From positions 2,666,001 through 2,730,000 of the forward strand of contig OZ023274.1 of assembly GCA_964007475.1 (NCBI GenBank): a stretch of 64,000 nt of DNA, read 5' to 3'. The translations under genes were made by a program, and so were the position numbers. Below the pieces are notes generated by a model that made no database searches, was not told where the DNA came from, and was given only the letters and a program-made list of their open reading frames with translations. Positions 40,860-52,287 of the stretch are shown here, piece after piece (position 1 is the stretch's first letter; each line of letters begins with the position of its first letter). Source of the stretch: Hybos culiciformis. Taxonomy: Eukaryota > Arthropoda > Insecta > Diptera > Hybotidae.

Positions 40860-42608
40860 TATCACCTTTTTTACATTCAAATGCATTACTAAATCCACGA
40901 TAATGTTTTAAGAATGTCAAAATTTCATTTTGAAATTGAATATTATCGCATGAATGTCTCACTAACGCCAAAATATATGCTTTCATTTTATTTAATCCAA
41001 TCTCTTTCAGAATTTCACTATCATCATTTTCACTTTTAAAAATATGCAGATATTGTTGTAGGGATAAATATTTATCAACATCATTATAAATGAATTCTTT
41101 ATTCTTATCTGAATCTTTTATATCATTATTATCTTCTTCTGCTCCTGGAGGAAGACATTCATAAACTTTTGTGTTAATAGTAACATTTTCCCAAATATTA
41201 TCAGAAAATAGCGGACTTTTCCATAACTGTGATTTAATGAAATAATGTAACATTGGTTTATTTTCTTCATATTGAGTTAAAAATGTAGTATATAGTTCAA
41301 AAAGTTGAATTGTTGTATTTTTAATTAATAATTTTTGATATAAATTGCGAAAGATATTAAAACTATTTTTATAAAATGTTTCTTTAGTTATATTTAGCGA
41401 TGAAAAGTCTGCGTATATTTGATCTTGAGAAGAAATATCATTTTTTAAAAAATTTAATTTTGTATTAACTGTATCTTCATAAGTTACTGAATTTTCTGTA
41501 ATATTGAATTTTTTATGCAATTTTTTTAAAATTTCTTTAAATGATTTATACAGAGATAATTGTGATTGAGCAAAGTTTCCATAATTTTCATGGATAAATT
41601 TATGTAATATAACTGGACCAAACATAATTAAACTTTCGTCACAATCTATTTTGCTAAAAATCTCTAAATATTGTGAAAATATAATGAATCGACTCAATGA
41701 TAATTTGTCCTTAGTTTGTTGAAAGACAGCGATCAATGCTTGAAGTTCCTTCATTCCATGGATATAAATTTTCATTTCTTTAATTTTATTGACATTAATA
41801 TTATATGATTTTGCAACCGACTCAAAATAAGCAATCTGACATTAATATTATATGATTTTGCAACCGACTCAAAATAAGCAATCCAATTAAAATCTGGAAT
41901 TTTTTTTAATAACTCATCTACATTTTTTATTTCGGTTGGTTCTCCATTATTATATTCATGTTCTGTGGCTTCAATAATTTCATTCATGGTTATTTTAATA
42001 GAATCTAATATATTTGTTTGCACATCAACAGGTGTGTCTAGAATTTTCATTACTTTTATGAAACTGTCTAAATTAGAAGTTAGTTCCATATTTTGTACTT
42101 TTATATGAATATCACCTTCACTAATTTCTTTCGGATTTATTATAATTAGTTTAGAAAAAAATGGATTTTCACCCAAAATTTTTGAAATTTCATCCAAATT
42201 TAGTTCTGATTCAATAAGAGGCCATTTTTCATATTGCTTAATTGAATCGATTTGTTGGAATACTTGTTTGAAATCAGTACGACCGTGTTGACAGGAATAG
42301 TAGTAATCATTTGCAGCTTTTTCTGCATTTGAATTTGGTGTTTCCAGTTGAAATCTCTTGAAAGCCTTTTTAACTCCAATAAAATATTTATTTTTATCAT
42401 TTTCAATATTTTCTACTTTAAATTTTCCGCAAACATATTTGCTAAAATCTTCACATGGGCTAATGCTCGTATCTAGTTGACTTTGAATTTCTGTCATATA
42501 ATCATAAAGATAATGATCATAATTTTTATTGTTATTAGCCAACGGTGTACCAAATGCTAATCCATCAACAATAATTGAAATTAAAAATATCAAATTAAAA
42601 ATTTTCAT
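40756..42608 (-). pseudogene. Secreted M13 neprilysin-like gene without catalytic core, frameshifted
   Basis: Single-exon M13 peptidase-like frame. The start chosen is the ATG at 42608, giving a signal peptide MKIFNLIFLISIIVDGLA rather than the type II membrane anchor of classical neprilysins. The N-terminal M13 signature SPCEDFSKYVCGKF follows, then DFNWIAYFESVAKSYNINV and the KELQALI helix region. The 3' part ends with the family C-terminus FSNAFECKKGDNMWDKKC. Between these, the HExxH, NAxY and GENIAD motifs of the zinc-peptidase domain are not found; an HKFIH string lies in the N-terminal lobe and is not the metal site. About 580 codons remain, against 700-750 in the family. A 47-bp tandem duplication (41791-41884) shifts the frame, and a 53-bp duplication at the 3' end alters the last residues. 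It could be a pseudogene, an inactive secreted NEPL-type protein with an assembly error, or a recently damaged allele. Confidence 0.72.
41791..41884. repeat. 47-bp tandem duplication that breaks the M13-like frame
   Basis: Positions 41791-41837 are repeated at 41838-41884 with at most one difference. The unit encodes IAYFESVAKSYNINV on the minus strand. Its length (47) is not divisible by three, which accounts for the change of reading frame between the upstream part (ending at 41772) and the downstream part (opening before 41775). It is too short, and has no suitable GT-AG pair, to be an intron. Confidence 0.9.
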
Positions 42609-43080
42609 ATTTTTTAAATCTTTGATTTTTCCTTGAATATAGTTAAATACTACACTACTTAGTACTATATTAAATACGTCCAAATTCGAATTAAATGAAT
42701 GAATGAAATCTTTAAAATAAATTTTTCTACAAATTTTAAATATAGATGATCATATTTGTAGCAGATGTATATTCTATTTTATTACATGTTGTTTGAAATT
42801 TGACCTTAAGATTCGAAAATGGAAATATAAAACACTTAGGAAAAATAATATATTTTTTTTGAAAGGAAAGGTATAATTTGTGTTGAAATGAAAAGTATAG
42901 GCCAGTCTTTACGCTGGGGCGTGTGAATTAAACTTAAACTAAAACGGACTTAAGCCGAAGTGAGAACAAATTGAGTAATTATATTATAAGAACGAAATAA
43001 GTTACCAAAAACAAATTAAATATTTTTCGTTCGTAGCCAGTTTACACTGTAGTTTTCATAATCACCTCAGACAGACTACA

Positions 43081-43101
43081 GGTTAGCAACCATGAATTTT
43101 A
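43081..43101. repeat. Fragment of the 550-bp element terminus
   Basis: The sequence around CAGGTTAGCAACCATGAATT matches the reverse complement of the right end of the two full copies (terminal repeat followed by AGCAACCATGAATT). The outermost terminal bases are lost or diverged (GACTACAGG instead of ACACTTCAGG), and no opposite end is found nearby. It reads as an old, broken copy. Confidence 0.5.
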
Positions 43102-44352
43102 TGGTTTAGGTTTTTATTGTTCCAATCTTCTAGGACTGCAATTGAATTTAGTAAATAAAATTTTCTCAAAAAATTTTTCACCAAACAATATTAAAATAAT
43201 ATATTTTTTTGTCAGAATATTAAGAGTAAAATGTTTAGTTTGTTTTAACCCATTTTTTTTTTGTATCTTTAAGAAAGAATATCAGTAAAGAGTTCAAAGG
43301 CCACTAAAATATCACTGCGTAGCGCATGTTGTATATTGAAAAACATACAGTGGTAAACATTCCTATGTATCTACGCATCCTATATATTTTAGTAGGCACT
43401 CATAAAAACAAAAATTAGACTTATTAAAAGTTTTCATATATTTTTATTCGCCCTAACTTATATCGACACTATTACTTTAGATGGCGACGGATGAATTTTT
43501 CAACAGGACAACGTCCACATTCACTCATCTAGATTCTAAGCATTCGATATCTTTGTTGACGAGCAAAAATATCATTGTAGGACTGGTTCATTAACATCAC
43601 TGGTGCTTATTTGTTTTGCATCCTTTCTCAAAGCCACTAGATTTTTTTGATCTTTTTTTGTATATGAAAAAAGCCACAAAAGAGCCACACACAACAAAGT
43701 TGAACTTAACGCTAAAGCCATTTTAAGGCCAAAGTGTGACAGACTTATAATTCGATTATTTGTAAAATAAAATACATTTTTAAAAATACATTTTTTAAAA
43801 TAAAAAAATTTTATGAGATTTATTTAAGTTAAAACCGAGCAATTTATATCAGGGTTGTAACTATAGTGTAGAATGCTGTGAGAAGCTATGTAGTAAATAT
43901 TGATATTGTGTCGACCTGATCAATGGAAAAAGTATATTATATTTTTTAAAAGGTAGATTTAGTGTTTGTTGCTGGAACTGGAACTAATTTAAATCGTAAT
44001 CGTAATAAACCTTTAAATACTTTAAGTTGGTTTGTACTTGTGATTGTGATATTATAGATATAGGTATTTTGCATTTGCTTAAATTTATTATTTATTGTCT
44101 GAAACTGTTGTATTGTAATTTTATTGATTGTGTAAATGTAACCACTGATGAGCTTATCTGAAGCTTAAAAATGCAAATAAAAATTAAGAGGATATGCTGC
44201 CAAAAAATGAAATTAGTTTGAAAAGATTTTGAGCGCTTAATCTTCACATATTCTAAAAAGTTTTATAGGTACCTACCGTTATAAAATTAAAAATAGTCCA
44301 AAGGCCTGGAAGAAAAACAATAATTTTATGGGCGCAGTGAAATAAGGCCGCG

Positions 44353-44447
44353 GGAAATAAGGCCGCGATAGGTTTTTTGTTGCGGTCTTATTTCATTTTG
44401 AAAAATGAAATAAGGCCGCAACAAAAAAACGTCGCGGCCTTATTTCC
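44353..44447. repeat. GC-rich foldback (near-perfect inverted repeat)
   Basis: Arms of about 46 bp (44353-44398 and 44402-44447) share GGAAATAAGGCCGCGA and TTTTTTGTTGCGG and differ at only a few positions. The spacer is about three bases. A further direct copy of AAATAAGGCCGCG precedes it at about 44340-44352, so this motif occurs four times in two orientations. It stands out against AT-rich surroundings. Likely a foldback element or a MITE remnant; on either strand it could form a strong hairpin. Confidence 0.75.
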
Positions 44448-45238
44448 ATCCCCCAATTTTATGCTTGATTTTGTGTAATGGTCTAAAATTAGGCTTTGAA
44501 AGTTTTTCCACGAAAAAAAAAAATGAGAAAGCTACAATTTAGCCTAAACTTTTGCGTAGTTTTGAATGAAATAGAATTCTTAATTGTATATATATGTATA
44601 TATTCGACAATTTATTAATATTTATGGAGTCGATGTCAGTTTAAATTTTTTCTGAGAACAGAAACTCATTTTGGAGCCAGAGTAAATTCACTTAACAATA
44701 TTGGTTTATTGGTTTGATGAACTGAAAAAATAATAATTTGTTGGAATTCACAAACTTTTTCAAGTATTTTTGAACTGGACTTTAAAGAATTTCATACAGT
44801 TTATTAATTTTCATTAAAAACAATTTTTGTTTTTTATATTTATTCTTAATTAATTTTTTAATTTAAAACGAAAAAACTTGTTAATCTATACAAAAAAAAA
44901 AGAAGATTTATCCGCCAAATAGTCTCTTCTGATTACCACCAGGCGCCGTTGAAAATCGATATTAAAAACCATAGTTGAAAATTTATATCGACTCACTGCA
45001 CGTATTAAAATAAAAATCAATTCTGGCAATGTTGTTTCTAATATTTTATTTTGGTGAACGTGACTTTTTGCAAGCACGTTATGGACGTTTTCCTTGCAAT
45101 GAAAATAAAAACAAAACAGAATTGAAAACAAAGCAAAAACAAAAAAGTAGATTTTCTTAAAAATAAATAAAGAAAAAAAAAAAGAAAGAAAATTTTAAAA
45201 TAAAAATTAATTAAAAATTAAAATAAATATAAACAAAA

Positions 45239-47259
45239 ATGCTTGCAGTTGAAATTCCATTTGGCAATGGAGTTCCTTCACCTTCAACTTCTGCTGCTGG
45301 ACCAGTGGTTGTTCGAGCTAAACCAAAAAAAGTTTTCAAACCAAAAATTGGTAATCGTATAAATCGTATCCCGCAGGATCTATTAGATAATCCAGATATT
45401 AATTCAGCCATTGAACGTTTGCCTTCAAATTATAATTTTGAAATTCACAAAACAATTTGGCGTGCCAGGGAATTAAAATCACAGCGAATTGCACTTCAGA
45501 TGCCTGAAGGACTTTTAATGTATTCACTTGTTATTGCTGACATTTTGGAACAATTCACAGATGCAGACACCGTCATTATGGGTGATGTTACTTATGGGGC
45601 TTGTTGTGTTGACGATTTCACTGCAAAGGCATTAGGTTAGTTAGCTCACTTGATGTTCAGTTTAATTTAACTAGGTATACGTGTATTAATCTTTATTACG
45701 GTCCTGTGGGATGGGTTTCAATATGAAAAATTAGTAATCGCCTCTCTTACGTGCTTTGAACTGTCAGAAAAAAACATGTTGTTAAAAAAAATATTTTCGA
45801 CATTGATAGAGACCAAATGGCTTTAGATTAATACGCTTTTGGATCGAACAAATCATACTGTTTGGATTCAATCCCATAATTAAGACCACTAATCGAATAT
45901 GCAATTTAATGCCCATCATCTCTCAAAGCTTTAAGAGTTAGGTACCTACCTATCTACTTACATTTATAATTTTTAAAATTTTTGTATTTTTTAGGTGCTG
46001 ATTTGCTTGTTCATTATGGCCACAGTTGTTTAATACCTGTTGATCAAACATCTGAAATAAAAGTTTTATATATATTTGTTGATATTAAAATTGATCCATT
46101 ACATTTTTTAGAATCTATTAAGCTAAATTTTCCTCTCAATGCTAATAATAATAATAATAATAATATCGAAAATCAGCAATTTGCCCTAGTTAGTACAATT
46201 CAATTTGTTACAACGCTTCAAGCAGTCGCAACTGATTTGCGTAAATGCGGTTACAGCGTTATAGTTCCACAATCGAAACCATTAAGCCCTGGTGAAATAT
46301 TAGGTTGCACAGCTCCACAATTGCCAGACGCAGTAAATTTTTTAATTTACCTGGGTGATGGTCGATTTCATTTAGAGGCAGCAATGATAGCTAACCCCAG
46401 AATTCGAGCCTATAAATATGATCCGTATGAAAAGAAATTCACCATTGAGGAATATGATCATAAGGCGATGCAAGCAATACGGTATGCACAAATTAAATGT
46501 GCCAAAAAAGCGAAAAAAATTGGAATAATTTTAGGTACATTAGGACGTCAAGGATCGACAAAAATTTTAAATATTTTAGAAAAACGAATTCGGCTAAAAG
46601 GTTTCGAAACTGCAATTATTATGTTGTCCGAAATATTTCCACAAAAATTAAAATTATTCAATGATGATATAGATGCTTTTGTACAAATTGCTTGCCCTCG
46701 TTTATCAATTGACTGGGGTTCAGCATTTGAAAAACCACTTTTAAATCCATACGAATTGAGTGTAGTTTTAGGTGATATTGAATGGACACCAAATAATTTA
46801 GAACCAAATAATTCTTATCCAATGGATTTTTATGCAACGAATAGTTTAGGACCTTGGACACCTAATTTTAAACCACCTGCACCAGGTGAATGTGAAAATA
46901 AACCATCAGCCGGATGTTGTGGGTAAATACAAAAATATTTTTTTTTTAATTTTAATATATTTTTCCTGCGGATTTAATGTTGCTTTGAATTTCAAATCGA
47001 ATTAAGACGTTACCACTACTTTTTATTCAAAAGATTTGAAAATAGAAAAAAAAAAATGAAAGATTATTTCAAAAACATAAATTTCCTCTTAATTTGTTTG
47101 CCTAATACAAAAATACAAAAATTAATTTAAAATCTAACTTGATACATATAAATTTTATTCTTTTACATTTTTAGGCGTTGTGTTCGAGGTGAACAAATGG
47201 ACAAAGAGGACATAAATTCTGAAATTGGCGATATATTGGATATGAAAAAATCAACATGA
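45239..47259 (+). CDS. Dph1: Diphthamide biosynthesis protein 1 (2-(3-amino-3-carboxypropyl)histidine synthase subunit 1)
   Basis: DPH1 works with DPH2 in the first step of diphthamide synthesis, transferring the 3-amino-3-carboxypropyl group of S-adenosylmethionine to a histidine of eEF2. It is a cytosolic non-canonical radical-SAM iron-sulfur enzyme. Exons are 45239-45635, 45995-46922 and 47175-47259 (GT-AG, phases consistent), giving 469 aa, near the usual 440-455. The three cluster-binding cysteines are visible in GACCVDD (122/123), LGCTAP (237) and [11 protein letters not shown] (366). [20 protein letters not shown] and GTLGRQGS are also family-typical. An Asn run (residues about 181-189), encoded by an AAT microsatellite, explains part of the extra length. 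The start ATG follows an A-rich leader, and translation from it gives the expected N-terminus. It converges on RIOK1, whose stop is about 830 bp away. Confidence 0.95.
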
Positions 47260-48089
47260 TTAGATGACTTTTTTAAATAAATTTTAAATTTATTTATTGT
47301 TTTTAGTGAATTTTTATTATTTATTTTTTCTTCATTTTTTTATAATTTTATTTGATAGTATACTCATGTAATCATATTTTAATAATATGGTTTTAATATT
47401 ATTTTAATAATTGGAAACAAAAAAGTTTAATTATGTATTTTACACGTTAAGATTTTTGATAATAATTATTATTATTTGTTAACAAACAGAACACTCTCTC
47501 CTACAGTTCTCAGATATCTTAGAAGATATTTTTTAAGTGTAAAAAAATATTAAACTTGTCCAGAAAAAATAAAGGTTTGAAAGTTTAAATTTTTTTTTTA
47601 TCTTTGGGAATAAATTCTTTTTATATTTCCGTTCTATACTGTGAAGAACTAAAATGTTTTAGTTATGTAAAAATAGATTAAAAATAGCAAATAAAAAAAA
47701 ATTAAAAAAAAAATGCTTTATAATAAAAATAAAATGCCAAAAATAATAAAAATAAGCTTATTATTCTTAAAATGTTTCACAAGTAAAAACAAAGTTGACT
47801 TAAGATTGGAGTAAAGCTGATGTAAACAATTGGTAGAATGATCGATATTATTTTTTAATACATATTACCAGTCGTAATTAAATTTTTTGCGGAATACATA
47901 CAAGTATTTTTATATTTTTAGCAGTTTAGCTAGTTAGGCGTGATACGACTAATTTCCTTAAACAAAACTTTTCAAAAGTAAAAGATATTTATTTTATTTA
48001 AAATTATTCATTATATTCATTGTTTAAATTAAACGATAACAATAAAACAATAATTGAATAAATTTATATTTTTAATTTCTAAACTTTTA
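47260..48089. other. Convergent 3' intergenic region of DPH1 and RIOK1
   Basis: AT-rich sequence between two convergent stop codons. It should hold both 3' UTRs and polyadenylation sites. AATAAA-like motifs occur on both strands, but I cannot choose the used ones. No coding region is seen. Confidence 0.6.
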
Positions 48090-50321
48090 TTATTTTTTGG
48101 AAACCCCTATTTTTTCCTTTCTTTTTTTTATATGTTTCTTAACTTTGACTTTCCTTTTATCAGCTTTTGCATCTTTGACTGCTTTTTTTCTCGCTTTCTT
48201 ACTATCAGGTGATTCGTCCCTAGGACGAGCGGAATTTTTAAAACTACTTTCCTCTTTTCCATCTTCACAATTTGAAGAATTTTCTTCACTGCTACTAGAT
48301 GAATGACTCTCATCGTCATCATCTAAAATTTCGGGCTTAATTTGAACAGTTAAATCAGATTTCAATCCAGTAACTTTTTTATAAATTAATTCATCACCTT
48401 TTCCTTCTTGGGCTTTATCAAAATCTCTTATAATATCAATAACTTCATCCAATCTCTTTGGAATGTATGAATTCTTAAATACTTCTTCATCAATTTTTTC
48501 TTGCTCTGTTAATTCATCTAAATTTCTATTTTTAATTTTCTCCGATATGATTTCTAAATATTGCTCCATATTTTCATCATTAATTGTTGGATCTGTTATA
48601 AATTCAAAAAGTTCTTTAACTGTCATTGTGGCTACATCTCGTTTTCTAAAGAATTCTGATATATTGGTGCAATCTTTACGTAAAAAATCAAAAGCACATG
48701 GATGATCGTGCTCAACTGATTGGGATACATCAATAATAATCAAACGATTTTCATGAAATAAAATATTGAATTCTGATAAATCAGCATGTACTAATTTACA
48801 TTTATTATAAATTTTCCACATAATTATTATGCATTCTCTGTACAGTTCTCGAGCCTTGGTTGTTGATAATTCAACATCTTTCAATTTTGGAGAGGGCCAA
48901 CCATTTTGTCCACAAAATTCCATTAATAAGACATGTGATCGTAATAATACTGGTTCCGGAACAGGAACTCCAGCATTTTGCATTCGAATTAAATTTCGCA
49001 TTTCTTTTTCAGCCCATGTTCGTACCATTTTTCTAGGATTATGTCTGCAATATCCGTGCCTAAAAAAGAAAAGAATTTCCATTATTTTTATTTGTAAAAG
49101 CAAATTTTTGTAGTATGTACATATAACAAAATAATATTAATATTGTTTTTATTACGTTATTTTTTGTTGAACGAAAATTGTTAACGATAGAACATAAAAA
49201 AAAACACAAAAATCATATTCTCTTTTTGATTCAAATAAAATTAGGAATAAATATATTCATTGAGAGAATATGATTTTGGGAAGATGTTTACGATTAATTA
49301 TTATAATGTTCATAATTTATAAAATTAAATGAAGTAAAATTCTTGCCTAAATCTAAATTCACCAGAAACATATTTATCACGATCTTTAAACACTAATATT
49401 GAGGTTTTATAAATTTTTATAGCAAATTCTTTATCAGTTTTAGCGCATATTGAATGATAAACATTTGCTTCTTTTCCAGTTGATATGCAACCATTTATTT
49501 CATTTATAATTCCACGATTTAATAATTTAAATAAAATCATTCTAGTTTTGGGATCCATTACTTGTTCAGCTGTGGCACGATCATGTTTATCTTTAAAACG
49601 TACCCGTTCGGCTTCTTGACGTCGACCGAATGATATTAAACAATTTGTCACCTCATTCGATATATTCAATCTTGGATCGTATTTTTCAACATTTATATGA
49701 TTCGTAAATTTTCTTAAAACTTTTTCCGACGGCTGATAGCTTGTTAATTTCTGACTGGCTTTTTGAATATTACTATGATTACTTGCACCACCAGTAGTTA
49801 AATTTGTATTAACATTATGTTTTTGATAACCCTTGTAAAATTCTTCATATTCATATTCATCATCGTCATCGTCATCGTCATAATCATCATATTCATCATC
49901 ATCATCAATTTGGTGATCTACATTAATTTGTTTATTAAGATTTTCTATTGATTTCTTGCCATCATTATTTGCTGCGAGCTTCTTTATGTCTTTTTCGTCA
50001 TTATCATCATCATCATCGGTTAGATCTGCAAACAATTCACTTTGCAATGTAAATTTTTCAAATGCATCTAAGAGATTATCGGTTTCAATCTACAAAAAAA
50101 TAAAAAATCATAAGATTAGTAAGACACAAGATGAAACTAATTTGGTCAGTACAATTCTTTTGGTGGCTCGGAGATCGGCTCTGTCCTACCCACCAAGTTC
50201 TTTAGATTCGTCTTTGTGGTAGACTGGTTTATTATTCAAAGAAAATATTCACCTTTTCTGATTTTGTTTCCTCCGCACTGACTTGTGATGATGAGTTTTG
50301 CATTTTGTTAAAAGACTTCAT
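48090..50321 (-). CDS. RIOK1: Serine/threonine-protein kinase RIO1
   Basis: Atypical RIO-family kinase/ATPase needed for late cytoplasmic maturation of the 40S ribosomal subunit. Exons on the minus strand are 50253-50321, 49347-50089 and 48090-49059, giving 593 aa (human RIOK1 is 568). Residues about 83-107 form a strongly acidic Asp/Glu/Tyr run. The RIO domain shows the P-loop STGKEANVY (226-234), the ATP-binding Lys in AIKIYK (248), the catalytic loop HADLSEFNIL (Asp364) and the metal-binding Asp in IIDVSQSV (381). FGRRQEAERVRFKDKHDRAT precedes the domain, as in orthologues. The C-terminus is acidic and Ser-rich, then Lys-rich. Intron 2 is GC-AG (AG|GCAAGA ... TTTTAG|G); the GC donor is required to give the conserved FRFRHGYC junction. 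The start MKSFNK is the first ATG of an exon with a good GT donor. It is divergent from POLR3H. Confidence 0.95.
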
Positions 50322-51218
50322 TTCTTTTTATTTTTAACTTCTTTAGTGTTGCAGGTAGTGTTGTGTACCTACCTGTTGGATTGGATCTTGTGTTGTGATT
50401 GATGATGATGTATTTTATTAGTTTCAGATTATTCAAATTATCAAACCAATTTCATAATTTACAGAAATAAAAAAAATATTTAAAAACAAAAGAGAAAAGA
50501 AAAGCACATGCAAAACTGTCAAAAAATGTGAAAAACAAAAAGTTTTCTTTGTGTGTACATAGAATGAGCTTATTTTTTGAAAGTACAAATATAATAATAT
50601 CACCGTCGACATCACCAAAGACAATATAACAAAAAAAAATATCACAAAAACCTATTTGAAGTTTGAAAGTTTGAAAAATTTGTAAAAGTTCTTAAGTCAC
50701 GATTTTCGAAAGTTATTCAATTGGATCAAACGCACAACAAAAAATTTTGAAAGAAAAAGAAATTGAAGTATTTTTTTTGTGAACAGAAAGAAATGTTTCT
50801 ACCTTTTAGATTAGGAGTAAAAAAAAATTTTGTGTGTACAGTAAGCTTTAATTTTAACAAAAAAGAGCAGCAGTGACTTCATTTCGTTTTTTTTTTTTGG
50901 CATCAACAATCGTAACTAATATTGTGATCGCGCACATTCTTTTTTGTTTTGATTTCTGTTTTCCTGATACATTCTGCCGGGTCTTTTTTCTTTTTTACAA
51001 AAAAAAAAGAAAAAATAAAAATAAAAATTTGAATTTAAAAGAAAATTGAAAAAATTAATAAAATAGAAAGTGAATTTAAAAAATAAGTGAACGGAATAAG
51101 TGTTTTTGAAGCAATTTTGAATTGGAAATGGATATGGGTCTATGGGACAATTGAGTTGAAGTTGAAGTTTAAAAAAAAAAAAAGAAAGCACCAATAAATT
51201 TCAACAATTTAGTAAATA
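50322..51218. promoter_or_regulatory. Divergent intergenic region (putative shared promoter of RIOK1 and POLR3H)
   Basis: About 0.9 kb separates the start codons of two divergently transcribed housekeeping genes, so both promoters and 5' UTRs must lie here, barring remote non-coding first exons. I see no gene in it and no sharp core-promoter motif that I would defend; the sequence is A-rich, with a GATGATGATG repeat near 50400. Shared regulation is an inference from arrangement only. Confidence 0.45.
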
Positions 51219-52287
51219 ATGTTTGTTTTGGCAGAACTCAAAGATACAATTCGAATTGATCCAAATCAATTTAATATGAAATTGAGTGAAGCTATTAAGG
51301 ATGAAATAAATCGAAAGCTTGCCAATAAGGTATGAATGGAAAATAAACTGCATGTTGCCTCTTGCGAAGTAGAATATTATAGACATTTTAGTTAACCACT
51401 TGCTTGCAACTTGCACAAGATCTTTATTATAAAATAATTTTTTTTTTTTTAGGTACTTTTAAACGTTGGACTATGTATTGCATTAAAGGACATCGTCAGC
51501 CTTGGCGATTCAATAATATTGCCAGGTGACGGAGCATCCCATACTGAAGTTAAATTTCGTTACATTGTATTTCGTCCAAATATTGGGGATGTATTAACGG
51601 GAAAAATACGTTCATGTAGTCGAGAAGGTGTTCATGGTAAAAAAAAAATAAAATAAAAAAGTATTTGCTTAGTATTTCAAAATTACCTACCTAGTTAAAG
51701 TTTTATTAAAATTTTTGCAGTCACTCTTGGATTTTTTGATGATATTTTAATACCGCCAACTGCATTGCAGCATCCTTCACGTTTCGAAGAAACAGAACAA
51801 GCTTGGGTGTGGGACTACGCTTTACCAGACGGTGAAACACATGAAATGTTCATGGACATTGGTGAAACATTAAAATTTCGTGTTTCGGGTGAAACTTTTG
51901 AAGAAAGCTCACCAATTGGACCTATTGGAGCGCCAAAATCATCTGAAACTAAATCACAGCAGCAACAACAAAACCAATCGCAATCAACAAGTACTGCTGC
52001 AACAGCAGCAGATATTAAAACACCTTACAAAATAATGGTAAAACTAATTTTTGGCATATTCTAATTTTCAAGATTTTATGAAATGTAGGTGTTGGAATTT
52101 TTTTTGTAAAGTACTCAGTTTTTAGGGAGCGATAAATGAACAAGGACTTGGTGTATTAAAATGGTGGGACACACAAAATCAAGAGGCTGATGAAGAAGAT
52201 GAAGAAGAGGAAGCAGAAATCGATGATGGAAATGAAAATGTTAATGGAGGAGATGATTTAGATGACGAAGGTGCTTGTGAAGAATAA
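51219..52287 (+). CDS. POLR3H: DNA-directed RNA polymerase III subunit RPC8 (POLR3H)
   Basis: Rpb7-like stalk subunit of RNA polymerase III, pairing with RPC9 and needed for initiation at tRNA and 5S genes in the nucleus. Exons are 51219-51329, 51453-51636, 51721-52037 and 52126-52287 (GT-AG, phases close), giving 257 aa. The N-terminal Rpb7-N fold runs from [13 protein letters not shown] to [18 protein letters not shown]. The OB-fold/Rpc25 region follows, with [25 protein letters not shown], the W-containing QAWVWDY segment and GETLKFRV. The closing motif [14 protein letters not shown] is conserved. Two features lengthen it beyond the 204 aa of human POLR3H: a Gln/Ser/Thr/Ala-rich insert (about residues 178-195) and an acidic tail of about 38 residues after KWW, rich in Glu and Asp. 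The start is the only ATG giving the conserved N-terminus. Confidence 0.94.

Larger units (their letters stand above)
42609..45238. other. Intergenic with a foldback element and a transposon fragment, no gene seen
   Basis: No supported coding region. It contains the fragment at about 43081-43101 related to the 550-bp element family and the GC-rich inverted repeat at 44353-44447. The final 200 bp are the A-rich leader of DPH1. Confidence 0.6.

Noticed and set aside
41580..41640. HKFIH string in the M13-like gene as a degenerate HExxH zinc site
   Set aside because: By position it falls in the N-terminal helical lobe, well before where the metal domain should start, and the flanking residues do not match the metal-site context.
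42609..42683. Upstream extension of the M13-like frame to 42683
   Set aside because: It has no ATG start, and the extension would bury the clear signal peptide beginning at 42608.
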